DNA of 64,000 nucleotides, from contig CP107926.1 of the NCBI GenBank assembly GCA_036015235.1, forward strand, positions 3,228,001 through 3,292,000, in the 5' to 3' direction. Below, piece by piece: positions 1-8,606 of this stretch. The notes beneath the pieces were generated by a model. It saw only the letters and a program-made list of their open reading frames with translations. It had not been told where the DNA came from and did not search any database. The stretch is from Streptomyces sp. NBC_00433 (lineage in GTDB: Bacteria; Actinomycetota; Actinomycetes; Streptomycetales; Streptomycetaceae). Within the stretch, counting starts at the first letter, position 1. Every line of letters starts with the position of its first letter. A program made the position numbers and the translations under genes.

Positions 1-83
1 AGATGGCCCGCGAGACGGTCGGATCGAGCCCGTCGATCACCTACCACCACAGCCCGCCGCTGGCCCTGGCGGACGTCCGATGA
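1..83 (+). CDS. C-terminal fragment of an unidentified protein (5' end outside window)
   Basis: An open frame enters from the left edge and ends at TGA 81-83. The visible C-terminus reads ...ITYHHSPPLALADVR. The stop overlaps the ATG of the next gene (ATGA at 80-83), so the two are almost certainly translationally coupled and in one operon. Too little remains to name a family; a partner in lipid metabolism is only a guess from the coupling to an acyltransferase. Confidence 0.6.
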   Translation, partial: MARETVGSSPSITYHHSPPLALADVR

Positions 84-1015
84 GGCGCCGCGGGAAGGCG
101 GAGACGAGTGTCGTGGGGTCCCTGCGGCTGCTCGCGCAGGGCAGGGACCTGCGCGGCAGGGCCACCGTGCCGCGGTCGGCGCAGGAGTGGGAGGAGACGC
201 CGGAGCGTACGCGCTTCCCGACCGGGTGGGCCCGCACCCCGGTGGCCGGCGCGGTCCGCTACGGCTTGCAGCGCGGGCTGCTCAAGCCCACCGCCTGGTC
301 GGTGTGCGCCCCCGACGTGGAGGGCCTGGAGCGGCTCGAAGGGCTGCGCGGCCCGGTGGTCTTCGTCGCCAACCACGCCAGCCATCTGGACACCCCGCTG
401 ATCCTGGGCTCGCTGCCGCCCAGGTTCGCCCGCAGGATCGCGGTCGGCGCGGCGGCCGACTACTTCTTCGACACCCCCTGGCGTGCCGTGCTGACCGCGC
501 TGGCCATCAACGGCTTCCCCATCGAGCGCAAGGGCTCCCACCGGCTGAAGAGCCTGGCGCCGCAACTCGTGGCGGAGCGCTGGAATCTGCTGCTCTTCCC
601 GGAGGGCACCCGCTCGGAGGACGGCTGGATGAACCGGGTACGGGCCGGCAGCGCGCACCTGTGCTGCGGCTTCGGCATCCCCGCGGTCCCGATCGCGGTC
701 CGCGGCTCCTACGCCGCCATGCCGCGCGGCCGCGGCTGGCCGATCCCGGGCCGCCCGCGGGTGTCCGTACGCTACGGCGACCCGCTGCACCCGGAGGCCG
801 GCGAGAACGCCTGGGACTTCAACTCCCGGCTGTCCACTGCCGTGGCCCGGCTGTGGAACGAGGAGGACCTCGGCTGGTACGCCGCCCTGCGCGACCCGAA
901 GGACGCGGCCGTCGCGCGCCCGGCGGGCCCGCCCGCCGCCGGGTCGTGGCGGCGCAGCTGGGAGGCGGGCCGCCCGCTGCCGAAGTCCCGGCCGCTGGGC
1001 GGCGACGACGAGTAA
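80..1015 (+). CDS. PlsC-family 1-acyl-sn-glycerol-3-phosphate acyltransferase
   Basis: This 311-residue protein shows both hallmark motifs of the PlsC/LPLAT family: the HX4D acyl-transfer motif (NHASHLD, near residues 98-104) and the phosphate-binding FPEGTR motif (near residue 173), with VPIAVRGSY following. Such enzymes move an acyl group from acyl-CoA or acyl-ACP to lysophosphatidic acid or a related lysolipid at the inner membrane face. About 80 residues precede the motif block and the C-terminus is Pro/Ala/Arg-rich. The ATG at 80 is chosen because it overlaps the previous stop (ATGA), giving a coupled start. The family is clear; the exact acceptor is not, because Streptomyces has several paralogues. 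Confidence 0.85.
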   Translation: MRRRGKAETSVVGSLRLLAQGRDLRGRATVPRSAQEWEETPERTRFPTGWARTPVAGAVRYGLQRGLLKPTAWSVCAPDVEGLERLEGLRGPVVFVANHASHLDTPLILGSLPPRFARRIAVGAAADYFFDTPWRAVLTALAINGFPIERKGSHRLKSLAPQLVAERWNLLLFPEGTRSEDGWMNRVRAGSAHLCCGFGIPAVPIAVRGSYAAMPRGRGWPIPGRPRVSVRYGDPLHPEAGENAWDFNSRLSTAVARLWNEEDLGWYAALRDPKDAAVARPAGPPAAGSWRRSWEAGRPLPKSRPLGGDDE

Positions 1016-1029
1016 GCCCTGGCCGCGGG

Positions 1030-2301
1030 TTACGCCCGCCGCCGCCCCTTGGTCCGCGTCGGGTACGGGAAGAGCCGGGGGCGGCGCTTGGCGGCCGCGT
1101 CCTCCACCCAGCCGAACAGCAGCAGCGCGAGGGCGATCAGCGGCACCGCGACCAGCAGCGGCAGCCACTGGCTGGACAGCAGCCAGCGCAGGTGGGCGTA
1201 GCAGAACGGGTTGTCCCACAGCGGGTTGATCAGCGGCTCGGTCAGCACCAGGGCCACGCAGTGCCACAGGTAGACGGTGACCGCGCGGGAGTTGAGCAGG
1301 GTGATGATCCCGTTGAATCTCTCCAGCGGTTTGGGCCACCGCTCCCAGGACGGGCTCAGGTGCAGCAGCAGCATCACGCAGCCGAAGGACCAGATCGCCT
1401 GGGCCAGCGGCACCGCCTCCAGGTCGGGGCCGATCCTGGGGTCGTCGACCGGCGCCTGTTGCAGCCACCAGAAGCCGGCCGCGAGCACCAGCGGTGCCAG
1501 CGACGGGATGACGTACTGCGGGATGCGGCGCAGCAGGCCCTCCTGGTGGGCCATGCCGAGCAGCCAGCAGGAGCCGAAGGTGGTGAAGTCGGTGGCGGTC
1601 TCCATGATCCGGCCCGACTGGTCGAGGAGCCCGGAGTTGAGGATCGCGGACAGCACCAGCGGCACCAGCAGCGTCACCCAGGGCAGCCGGCGCATCGCCT
1701 TGAGCATCAGTGGCGACAGCAGCACGTACCAGAGGTAGGCGCGCAGATACCACAGCGGGACGACGATCTGCTCGGCCCAACTGGTCGGCAGGTGGCCGCC
1801 GAAGCCGTGGACGGTCTCCGCGAAGGGCGGGGTGCTCAGCGGCAGCACCCAGAAGGCGAGCTTGCCCCACCACCAGTTGGGGTGGCCCTCGGATTGCGGG
1901 CCCCATCCGTCGAGGACCATCGCGGTCACCACGACCGCGCCGAACATCCACATCGGCGGCAGCAGCCGGCGCAGCCGCGCACGGATGACGCTCCACGCGG
2001 GCCGGCTCAGCGACCGGGCCATCAGCGAGCCCGCCAGCGCGAACATCACGCCCATGGAGGGGAAGAGCAGCGGCAGCCAGGTCCAGCCGAAGTTGTGGTA
2101 GATCACCACCCGGACCAGCGCCAGGGCGCGCAGCAGGTCCAGGTAGCGGTCGCGCACGCCGCGGCGGGCGGCGGGCGCGGGCTCCGGTTCGGGCTCGGGT
2201 TCGTGGATGAAGGGCGCCGGGACGGTGATGGTCCGCAGCTTCAGTGTCGCTGTCGGGTCGGGGCCCGACGCGTAGGGCTCGTGCTCCGTCGTGCTGGTCA
2301 T
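1030..2301 (-). CDS. Acyltransferase-3 family membrane protein (polysaccharide O-acyl modification)
   Basis: A 423-residue polytopic membrane protein of the acyltransferase-3 (OafA/NodX-like) family. After a proline/glutamate-rich cytoplasmic N-terminus it reads YLDLLRALALVRVVIYH, the usual first helix with its conserved R and H, followed by about ten hydrophobic segments (for example FALAGSLMARSL and VTVYLWHCVALVL). Members transfer acyl groups to extracellular polysaccharides. Its ATG (2299-2301) overlaps the stop of the deacetylase/glycosyltransferase gene (ATGA at 2298-2301). It is therefore the last gene of an exopolysaccharide operon and probably decorates the polymer made by its neighbour. 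The acyl group and polymer are inferred. Confidence 0.8.
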   Translation of the reverse strand: MTSTTEHEPYASGPDPTATLKLRTITVPAPFIHEPEPEPEPAPAARRGVRDRYLDLLRALALVRVVIYHNFGWTWLPLLFPSMGVMFALAGSLMARSLSRPAWSVIRARLRRLLPPMWMFGAVVVTAMVLDGWGPQSEGHPNWWWGKLAFWVLPLSTPPFAETVHGFGGHLPTSWAEQIVVPLWYLRAYLWYVLLSPLMLKAMRRLPWVTLLVPLVLSAILNSGLLDQSGRIMETATDFTTFGSCWLLGMAHQEGLLRRIPQYVIPSLAPLVLAAGFWWLQQAPVDDPRIGPDLEAVPLAQAIWSFGCVMLLLHLSPSWERWPKPLERFNGIITLLNSRAVTVYLWHCVALVLTEPLINPLWDNPFCYAHLRWLLSSQWLPLLVAVPLIALALLLFGWVEDAAAKRRPRLFPYPTRTKGRRRA

Positions 2302-4469
2302 GGCCGCACCGCCTCCGTGGTGGTGACGTCGAGGCCGACCTCGCCGGTGCGGCGCAGCTTCTGCCAGCGCAGCCGGCCGCCGGTCAGCGCGGTGATCCAG
2401 GACTGGAGCAGCACCATGTACATGAGCACCCGGTAGACGACCTGCTGGACCGGCAGCGTGATCAGATACCAGGACTTCTCGCGGTCGAGGCGGAAGGACC
2501 ACCAGGCGCAGAAGCCCTGGAGCGCCAGCACCGCGAACCAGGCGACGAGGCTCTTGTACGGGTCGACGAAGAAGACGCCGTAGACCATGGCGATGTCGAT
2601 GGCCGGGGCGAGCAGCGGGGTGAAGACCATGAAGAGCGCCACGAAGGGCAGCCCGATCCGCCCGAAGCGGCCGCCGGGCCCGCGTTCCATGACCGCGTGC
2701 CGGTGCTTCCACATCGCCTGCATGGTGCCGTAGCTCCAGCGGTAGCGCTGCGACCACAGCTGGCTCATGCTGCCGGGCGCCTCGGTCCACGCGCGGGCGT
2801 TCTCGGCGTAGACGATCTTCCAGCCGGCGCGGTGCAGGGCCATCGTCACGTCGGTGTCCTCGGCGAGGGTGTCGTCGCTCATGCCGCCGACCTGGTGCAG
2901 CGCCTCGCGGCGGAAGGCGCCGACCGCGCCGGGGATGGTCGGCATGCAGTCCAGGACGTCGTACATCCGGCGGTCGAGGTTGAAGCCCATGACGTACTCG
3001 ATGTGCTGCCAGGCACCGATCAGGGTGTCCCGGTTGCCGACCTTGGCATTGCCGGCGACAGCGCCGATCCGGGCGTCGGCGAAGGGCTGCACCAGCTCGC
3101 GTACGGTGGCCGGTTCGAAGACGGTGTCGCCGTCCATCATCACGATCAGGTCGTAGGAGGCCGCCTCCACGCCGGTGTTGAGCGCGGCGGGCTTGCCGCT
3201 GTTCGACTGCCTGATCAGCCGGACCATCGGCAGCTTCATGCCCTCGACCAGGGCCGCGGTGTCGTCGCTCGACCCGTCGTCCACCACGATCACCTCGATC
3301 GGGTGGTCGCTGGCGGCCAGCGACAGCAGGGTGTTGGCGATGCACTCCTGCTCGTTGTAGGCGGGCACGATCACGCTGACCGGTTCGGTGACCGGCGGCC
3401 CCCAGGAGAAGCCGGGCTTGCGCGTACGGCGTACGTGGATCAGCGACAGCACCAGCATCAGCGCGAACCGGGTGAAGACCAGCACACCGACGACCGCCAG
3501 CAGCGCCACCAGCCACGGCATCAGGCCGACGGAGAAGGTGGTGGCCCACAGGAAGGCCTTGCCCGCCCACAGGGTCGAGCCGCTGACCTTGGTGTTCGCC
3601 GAACCGGCGCCGAGGGCCTGGCCGATGGTCTTGAAGGAGTAGCCCTCGGCCTTGAGCTTGTCGATGATGATCGGCAGCGCGGCGAGCGTCTGCGACCGGT
3701 TGCCGCCGGCGTCGTGCAGCAGGATCATCTCGCCCTGCCCGGCCAGGTCCGGCATCGCGGCCTGGACGATGGCGTTGACGCCCGGACGCTTCCAGTCGTC
3801 GGTGTCCTTGTCGATGAAGGCCACCAGGTAGCCGTTGGCGCCCACTTCCTTGGTGACCGGCCACGACCAGTCGTCCAGCGCGTCCGCGGTGGAGGAGTAC
3901 GGCGGCCGGAAGAGGCTGCTGTGGATGCCCGCGACGCCGGCCAGCGCCAGCTGCGTCTCGCCCAGCTCCCAGTCGAGCCGCATGTTGTTGTGCAGGGCCA
4001 GGTCGGGGTGGGTGTAGGTGTGGACGCCGATCTCGTGCCCTGCGGCGACGATCCGCCGGATCAGCGCCGGATTGCGGGTCGTCATGGAGCCGGTGACGAA
4101 GAAGTCGGCCTGTACGTGCTCCTTGGCGAGCACGTCGAGGATCTTCGGCGTCCACTCGGGCGACGGGCCGTCGTCGAAGGTCAGCACGATGGTCTTGTCG
4201 GGCACGGAGTAGCTCACCGGCTGGTCCTGCCGGTCGCCCCGGCTGTCCACGACCGGGCCGCCCTCCAGGACGCTCTTCGGCACGGTGCCCTTGTCGACCG
4301 ACACCGCGACCTTCTCGTCGTGGAAGACCTCGTTGTTGGCCATGCCCCGCAGCACCATCAGCGCCAGCAGGGTGACCAGCACGGTCAGCGGCAGGAAGAA
4401 GCGCAGCGGCGGTGCCGCGAGTCTGCGCGGGCGCAGCAGGGACTGCCGAGGGCGTTGGTGGCGGGACAT
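2298..4469 (-). CDS. Bifunctional NodB polysaccharide deacetylase / family 2 glycosyltransferase (MatB-like)
   Basis: A 723-residue fusion. An N-terminal transmembrane anchor (FFLPLTVLVTLLALMVL) precedes a NodB/CE4 deacetylase domain with TFDDG near residue 97, the metal site HTYTH, FRPPY and LLHD. Two membrane segments lead into a processive GT2 domain (about residues 365-600) with VIVPAYNE, VDDGSSDD, MDGDT, EDTD and SQRYRW, then further membrane helices. Known relatives that fuse these domains, such as Streptomyces MatB, make and deacetylate a poly-beta-1,6-N-acetylglucosamine-type surface glycan involved in hyphal adhesion and pelleting. I infer the same class of polymer. The gene is followed by a coupled acyltransferase and preceded by a small membrane protein on the same strand. 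Confidence 0.88.
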   Translation of the reverse strand: MSRHQRPRQSLLRPRRLAAPPLRFFLPLTVLVTLLALMVLRGMANNEVFHDEKVAVSVDKGTVPKSVLEGGPVVDSRGDRQDQPVSYSVPDKTIVLTFDDGPSPEWTPKILDVLAKEHVQADFFVTGSMTTRNPALIRRIVAAGHEIGVHTYTHPDLALHNNMRLDWELGETQLALAGVAGIHSSLFRPPYSSTADALDDWSWPVTKEVGANGYLVAFIDKDTDDWKRPGVNAIVQAAMPDLAGQGEMILLHDAGGNRSQTLAALPIIIDKLKAEGYSFKTIGQALGAGSANTKVSGSTLWAGKAFLWATTFSVGLMPWLVALLAVVGVLVFTRFALMLVLSLIHVRRTRKPGFSWGPPVTEPVSVIVPAYNEQECIANTLLSLAASDHPIEVIVVDDGSSDDTAALVEGMKLPMVRLIRQSNSGKPAALNTGVEAASYDLIVMMDGDTVFEPATVRELVQPFADARIGAVAGNAKVGNRDTLIGAWQHIEYVMGFNLDRRMYDVLDCMPTIPGAVGAFRREALHQVGGMSDDTLAEDTDVTMALHRAGWKIVYAENARAWTEAPGSMSQLWSQRYRWSYGTMQAMWKHRHAVMERGPGGRFGRIGLPFVALFMVFTPLLAPAIDIAMVYGVFFVDPYKSLVAWFAVLALQGFCAWWSFRLDREKSWYLITLPVQQVVYRVLMYMVLLQSWITALTGGRLRWQKLRRTGEVGLDVTTTEAVRP

Positions 4470-4540
4470 GTCTTCCTGGTCCTTGCGCGGCTGCGGAGCG
4501 GAGCGACGGGCGGCTTGGGCTTGCGGGGTGCGCTGTGCGG

Positions 4541-5116
4541 TTACGGCGCGGGGGCCGACGCGGGGGGAGAGCTGGTGCCGCTCGGCGGCGGCGGGGGCGT
4601 CGTGCTCGCCGGAGGGGCGGTGTGCGGCGGCGCGGAAGGCTTCCCTGCGCTGTTCTTGACGGGGGCGCTGGCCGGCGGGTCGTCGGTGGCGTGCGGCTTG
4701 ACGCTGTCCGACGCCTTGGGGGTGACCGTCGCGCTCGCGCTGTCCGCCGGGTCCGCGGTGTCCGAGGCGGTCGGCGTCACGCTGCCGGTCGGCGTCGCGG
4801 ACGCGGTGTGCGGTGCGCCCTTGCTGCGGTCGGCCTTGCCGGGCGGCGACGGCAGCGGGGCGTTGACGTACTGGCCGGGCGGCAGGGTGTTCGCGGTGCC
4901 CGGAACGTCGAATGAGGGGGCGTCGGACTGGGTGCCGAGCAGGCCTGAGATCATCGCCAGGGTGACGCCGACGAAGCCGACGCCGACGACCCAGCCGGCG
5001 CCGCGCATCCTGCGGCCGCGCCTGCCCGTCTCGTCCACGAAGACCGGTGAGGTCTCGACCTCCGTCAGAGTGCTGCTCACCGAGGGCCTCGGGCTTTCCT
5101 TGGATCGTGCCGCCAC
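4541..5116 (-). CDS. Single-pass membrane protein with Pro/Ser/Thr-rich extracellular region
   Basis: A 191-residue protein with a basic N-terminus, one transmembrane segment (GAGWVVGVGFVGVTLAMISGLLG, shown here as the hydrophobic block near residues 40-60) and a long disordered tail rich in Pro, Ser, Thr and Ala. The start is GTG 5114-5116; no better start lies nearby. It sits 71 bp upstream of the deacetylase/glycosyltransferase on the same strand, so a role as an accessory membrane partner of the glycan synthase (compare the MatA-MatB pairing) is plausible but unproven. No catalytic motif is visible. Confidence 0.65.
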   Translation of the reverse strand: MAARSKESPRPSVSSTLTEVETSPVFVDETGRRGRRMRGAGWVVGVGFVGVTLAMISGLLGTQSDAPSFDVPGTANTLPPGQYVNAPLPSPPGKADRSKGAPHTASATPTGSVTPTASDTADPADSASATVTPKASDSVKPHATDDPPASAPVKNSAGKPSAPPHTAPPASTTPPPPPSGTSSPPASAPAP

Positions 5117-5289
5117 TGCTCCGGGACTCGAAAATAGCGCCGTAAGCGGTACATGTCCGAACGGTTGACCTACTTATCCCGATTTACCTGCCCTACGTGA
5201 CCATATTGAGATGAAAATATGCCGGGCCGAGGTGTGACGCATAGGATCCTGGTCGCGAAGCTCGCCACCCGCCCGATCGGACCCGTCAC

Positions 5290-6315
5290 ATGGCCAGAAC
5301 CCGCCGCTCCGGCTACGCGGCTGCCGTCGTGCTCACCGTGGTCGTGCTGCTCACGGCCTACGCGTGTACGGGACACGGTTCCGGCAAGGAGTCGTCGGAG
5401 GCGGCGGCCCCCAGCGCCTCCCGTACGTCCGCCGGGCCCTACGACGTCTCGTCGATGCTGCACCCCGCCGGGCGGATGCTCGGCGTCGTGGACGACAAGT
5501 CGCCCTGGCAGTACGACATCGTCAAGACCTTCGGCCGGCAGGCCGGCCGCGCACCGGACATCCGCGAGTACTACAGCTCCTGGGGCGACGACTTCGACCC
5601 CGAGGGCAACACCTTCCTCTGGCAGCACGGGCAGTTGCCGATGCTCGCGCTCGTACCGTCCGAGACCTCGCTCGCCGACATCGGCGGCGGCTACGACGAC
5701 GCGTACGTCCACCGGCTCGCGCAGCAGATCGCCGGCTACCACGGCCCGCTGGTCCTGTCCTTCGCCGGCGAGATGAACGGCCCCTGGAATTCCTGGGGCC
5801 CCGGCCACAGCAAGCCCGCCGACTTCGTCGCCGCCTGGAAGCACGTGCACGACGTCTTCCACGAGGCCGGCGTCAAGAACGTCATCTGGACCTGGAGCCC
5901 GCACGTCGTCGACTCCGGCACCACGGCGAAGCTGCGCCCGTACTACCCGGGGGACGCGTACGTCGACTGGGTCGGCCTGATCGGCTACTACGGCCCGATC
6001 GACGGCACCGCCTTCTCCGGCCTCTTCACGCCGACTCTGAAGGAGATCGCCCCCTTCTCCGGCAAGCCGGTTCTCATCACCGAGACCGGGGTCGCCCAGA
6101 GCGACCGCAAGGAGGCCCAGGTCCGCGACCTCTTCCAGGGCGCGGCGGCGGCGGGCGTGATCGGCCTGGTCTGGTACGACCAGCGCAAGGACTGGCCGGG
6201 CAGCACCCAGATGATGGACTGGCGCATCGACACATCGCTCGGGGCCAGGGCCGCCTTCCGCGCCGAGTCCGCGCGCCACGGCTTCGGCCACCCCTTCGGC
6301 ACGGGTGGCGGCTGA
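5290..6315 (+). CDS. Secreted GH26-like glycoside hydrolase
   Basis: A 341-residue exported protein. The N-terminus has a strong hydrophobic signal ending ...LTAYACTG, a possible lipobox, so it may be a lipoprotein. The mature part matches clan A family 26 hydrolases (beta-mannanase-like): FAGEMNGPW carries the expected acid/base Glu (residue 161) and ITETG the nucleophile Glu (residue 265). VIWTWSPH and WVGLIGYYG fit the barrel. It is divergent from the exopolysaccharide genes across a 173-bp AT-richer spacer, so it may trim or release the polymer made there. The true substrate could also be plant mannan or a mixed beta-glucan; the sequence does not decide. Confidence 0.8.
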   Translation: MARTRRSGYAAAVVLTVVVLLTAYACTGHGSGKESSEAAAPSASRTSAGPYDVSSMLHPAGRMLGVVDDKSPWQYDIVKTFGRQAGRAPDIREYYSSWGDDFDPEGNTFLWQHGQLPMLALVPSETSLADIGGGYDDAYVHRLAQQIAGYHGPLVLSFAGEMNGPWNSWGPGHSKPADFVAAWKHVHDVFHEAGVKNVIWTWSPHVVDSGTTAKLRPYYPGDAYVDWVGLIGYYGPIDGTAFSGLFTPTLKEIAPFSGKPVLITETGVAQSDRKEAQVRDLFQGAAAAGVIGLVWYDQRKDWPGSTQMMDWRIDTSLGARAAFRAESARHGFGHPFGTGGG

Positions 6316-6379
6316 CGCCGCCGAAGGCAGCAGCAGAACAGACCATGGGCCGAGCACCAGTAGAGCGGAAGTGCGGGGG

Positions 6380-8398
6380 ATGACGACGGAACCGTCGCCG
6401 GAGCAAGCTGCGCCACAACAGCCTGACGCAGGCTGGGCGTTCGCCCCCCGCCGCCCCTTCAACCCGACCCCCGAGCACACGCCCGAGCGCGGGAGCGGGG
6501 GCGGGGGCGGGGGCGGCCGGCCGTCCCCGCGCACCTCGACCCCCGAGCGCGGTACCGGGCAGCGGCGCAAGCCCGAGCCTGAAACCGAGCGCGGCAGCGG
6601 GCAGGAGCCCTCGAACACCCCGGCCCCCGGACGCGGGAATGGGCAGGCGCCTTCGGGCCCCTCGACCTCCGAGCACGGCAGCGAACAGACACCCCCGCGC
6701 ACCTCGCCCCCCGAGCACACGCCCGAGCGCGGGAGCGGGCAGCGGCCCCCGGACGCCTGGTCCCCCGAGCGCGGCAGCGAACAGGGGCCCGCGCGCGCCC
6801 AGTCCCCCGAACGCGGCAGCGGACAGCCGTCCCCGCACGCCCCGTCCCCCGAGCGCCTGCCTGGGCGCGGCACCGGGCAGCGGCGCAAGCCCGAGCCGCC
6901 ACCCGAGTACGCGGCCGGGCACGCGCCCGAGCGAGTGTCCGCGCCCATGCCCGCGCCGGAGCGCGTGACCGGCCGCCCGGCCGGATACGCGCGCGCGGCC
7001 GCGCAGCCGCCCGCGGCGGCCTCCCCCGCACCTGTCGCGCCGCAGGCAACAGCGCCGCAGGCAACAGCGCCGCGCGCAACAGCAACGCCGGCCCCCCGGG
7101 CGCCAGCACCAGCGCCGCAGGCAACCGTGACGCCCGCCGCAGGCGCTCGCGTCGATCGGCGGGCCGGGCGCCAGGGCGGGCGCAGGCGCGGGCCCGTGCT
7201 GCTCGTGCTCGCGCTGCTCGCCGCGGGCGGCACCGCCGCGGGCGTGGTGCTGCACCGGGAGGAGGCGGCACCCTCGGCGTCGAAGCACCTGGCCCCGGTG
7301 TGGGAGGTGCGGGCGCCCGCCGCGGACGACGAGTTGATCGGGAGCTGGCTCACGCAGAAGCTGCTGATACGCGCCAGCACCCGCGGCGGCCTGACCGCGT
7401 ACGACCTGGCCGACGGCAGCACCCGGTGGACGGCCGCGCTGCCGCCGACCGCGGCCGGCAGCGGCACCCGGCCGTGCGCGATGTCCCCCACCCTCACCGC
7501 CGGCGGCCTCGGCACGGTCGCCTTCGGCAAGGACGGCAATTCCTGCACCGACCTGGCCGGTGTCGACACCGCGACGGGCACGGTCCTGTGGACGGTGCCG
7601 CTGGTCGACGCGGCCCACCCGACCGCGATGGGCGCGGCGACGTACCTCCAGGGCGGCGTCGCCACGATCGTCAGCGAGAACTTCCTCGGCGGCCTCGACA
7701 TCCGCACCGGCCGCCGGGTCTGGGGCTTCAAGCCCCGCGGCTACTACTGCAACGCCTACACCTGGGGCGGCGTCGGCACCGTACTCGTCGACGACTACTG
7801 CGCCGACAACAAGAAGCCGTTCACCCTCACCGCCTACGACGGCAGGACCGGCGGGACGCTCTGGACCCAGACCCAGGACGCCCACACCGACATCGCGCAC
7901 GTCTTCTCCGGCTCGCCGCTGATCGCGGGGGTGCACAAGGCGGGCGAGGACAGCGTGCGGGTCTTCGCCCCGTCCGGGAGCAGCCGCAAACTGGCCGTGG
8001 GCAATACCGAGTTGGTGCCGGGGAACGACAGCGACGCCGACCATTCCGCCCGGCTCGTCGGCTCCGTCCTGGTCACTCCGGCGACGACGGCCGCGGGCAG
8101 CGAGGTCGACGCGTTCGACACCGCCACCGGGGCCAGGCTCTGGGCTTACCCGGCCGTCGCACTGGCCGCGGCCGCCCCGGGCGACGACCACGTCTACGCC
8201 CTCGCGGGCCCGCCCGCGTCCCCCCAACTGGTGCGGCTCGACCCGCGCACCGGCCAGGCCACCCCGGTGGCCGAACTGCCCCCCGCCGCCACCGGCAAGC
8301 AGCGCTTCACCGCGGGCACGGTGTATGTGACGCCCGACGGCGGGGTGTTGGAGCTGGACGCGCAGGGCACGGGCGTCGGCGTCCGCTTCTCCCGCTGA
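6380..8398 (+). CDS. Membrane-anchored PQQ-like beta-propeller protein with long repetitive disordered N-terminus
   Basis: About 672 residues. The first roughly 260 are low-complexity, dominated by imperfect units of the type PERGSGQ/PERGTGQ with Pro, Ser and Arg. A transmembrane helix (VLLVLALLAAGGTAAGVVL) follows. The C-terminal 370 residues form a WD/PQQ-like propeller with repeated blades such as TAYDLADGSTRWTAAL, DTATGTVLWTV and DTATGARLWAY. The ATG at 6380 is preferred over an upstream GTG at 6305 because GGAAG lies 8 nt upstream and the longer form would overlap the GH26 gene. Such proteins are common in Streptomyces as sensor or scaffold proteins; the function here is unknown. Unusually for a propeller protein, more than a third of its length is the repetitive cytoplasmic tail. 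Confidence 0.75.
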   Translation: MTTEPSPEQAAPQQPDAGWAFAPRRPFNPTPEHTPERGSGGGGGGGRPSPRTSTPERGTGQRRKPEPETERGSGQEPSNTPAPGRGNGQAPSGPSTSEHGSEQTPPRTSPPEHTPERGSGQRPPDAWSPERGSEQGPARAQSPERGSGQPSPHAPSPERLPGRGTGQRRKPEPPPEYAAGHAPERVSAPMPAPERVTGRPAGYARAAAQPPAAASPAPVAPQATAPQATAPRATATPAPRAPAPAPQATVTPAAGARVDRRAGRQGGRRRGPVLLVLALLAAGGTAAGVVLHREEAAPSASKHLAPVWEVRAPAADDELIGSWLTQKLLIRASTRGGLTAYDLADGSTRWTAALPPTAAGSGTRPCAMSPTLTAGGLGTVAFGKDGNSCTDLAGVDTATGTVLWTVPLVDAAHPTAMGAATYLQGGVATIVSENFLGGLDIRTGRRVWGFKPRGYYCNAYTWGGVGTVLVDDYCADNKKPFTLTAYDGRTGGTLWTQTQDAHTDIAHVFSGSPLIAGVHKAGEDSVRVFAPSGSSRKLAVGNTELVPGNDSDADHSARLVGSVLVTPATTAAGSEVDAFDTATGARLWAYPAVALAAAAPGDDHVYALAGPPASPQLVRLDPRTGQATPVAELPPAATGKQRFTAGTVYVTPDGGVLELDAQGTGVGVRFSR

Positions 8399-8606
8399 GC
8401 TGCGTCCGCAAAGTCCCGTCGTCCGCTGTGCCGCCCATTCCTGCCGGGCAGCTCATGCCTGGGGCATGCGGTCCGCCGTCGTTTCTGAGCCGCCCGTGCG
8501 CATGAGGGTGGCGGAGCCGCTCTCCCTGACGCATCATCAGCCTCAGTGGGTACGCCGGACGCGTGCGCGGGGGCGTACGTGGCGGCGCGGCACGGAGAGG
8601 AACGCG

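Noticed and set aside
2302-4155. Long minus-strand frame of 1,041 codons spanning the acyltransferase and the deacetylase/glycosyltransferase
   Set aside because: Only its last 423 codons, from the ATG at 2301, look like protein; the rest is an out-of-frame shadow of the glycosyltransferase gene.
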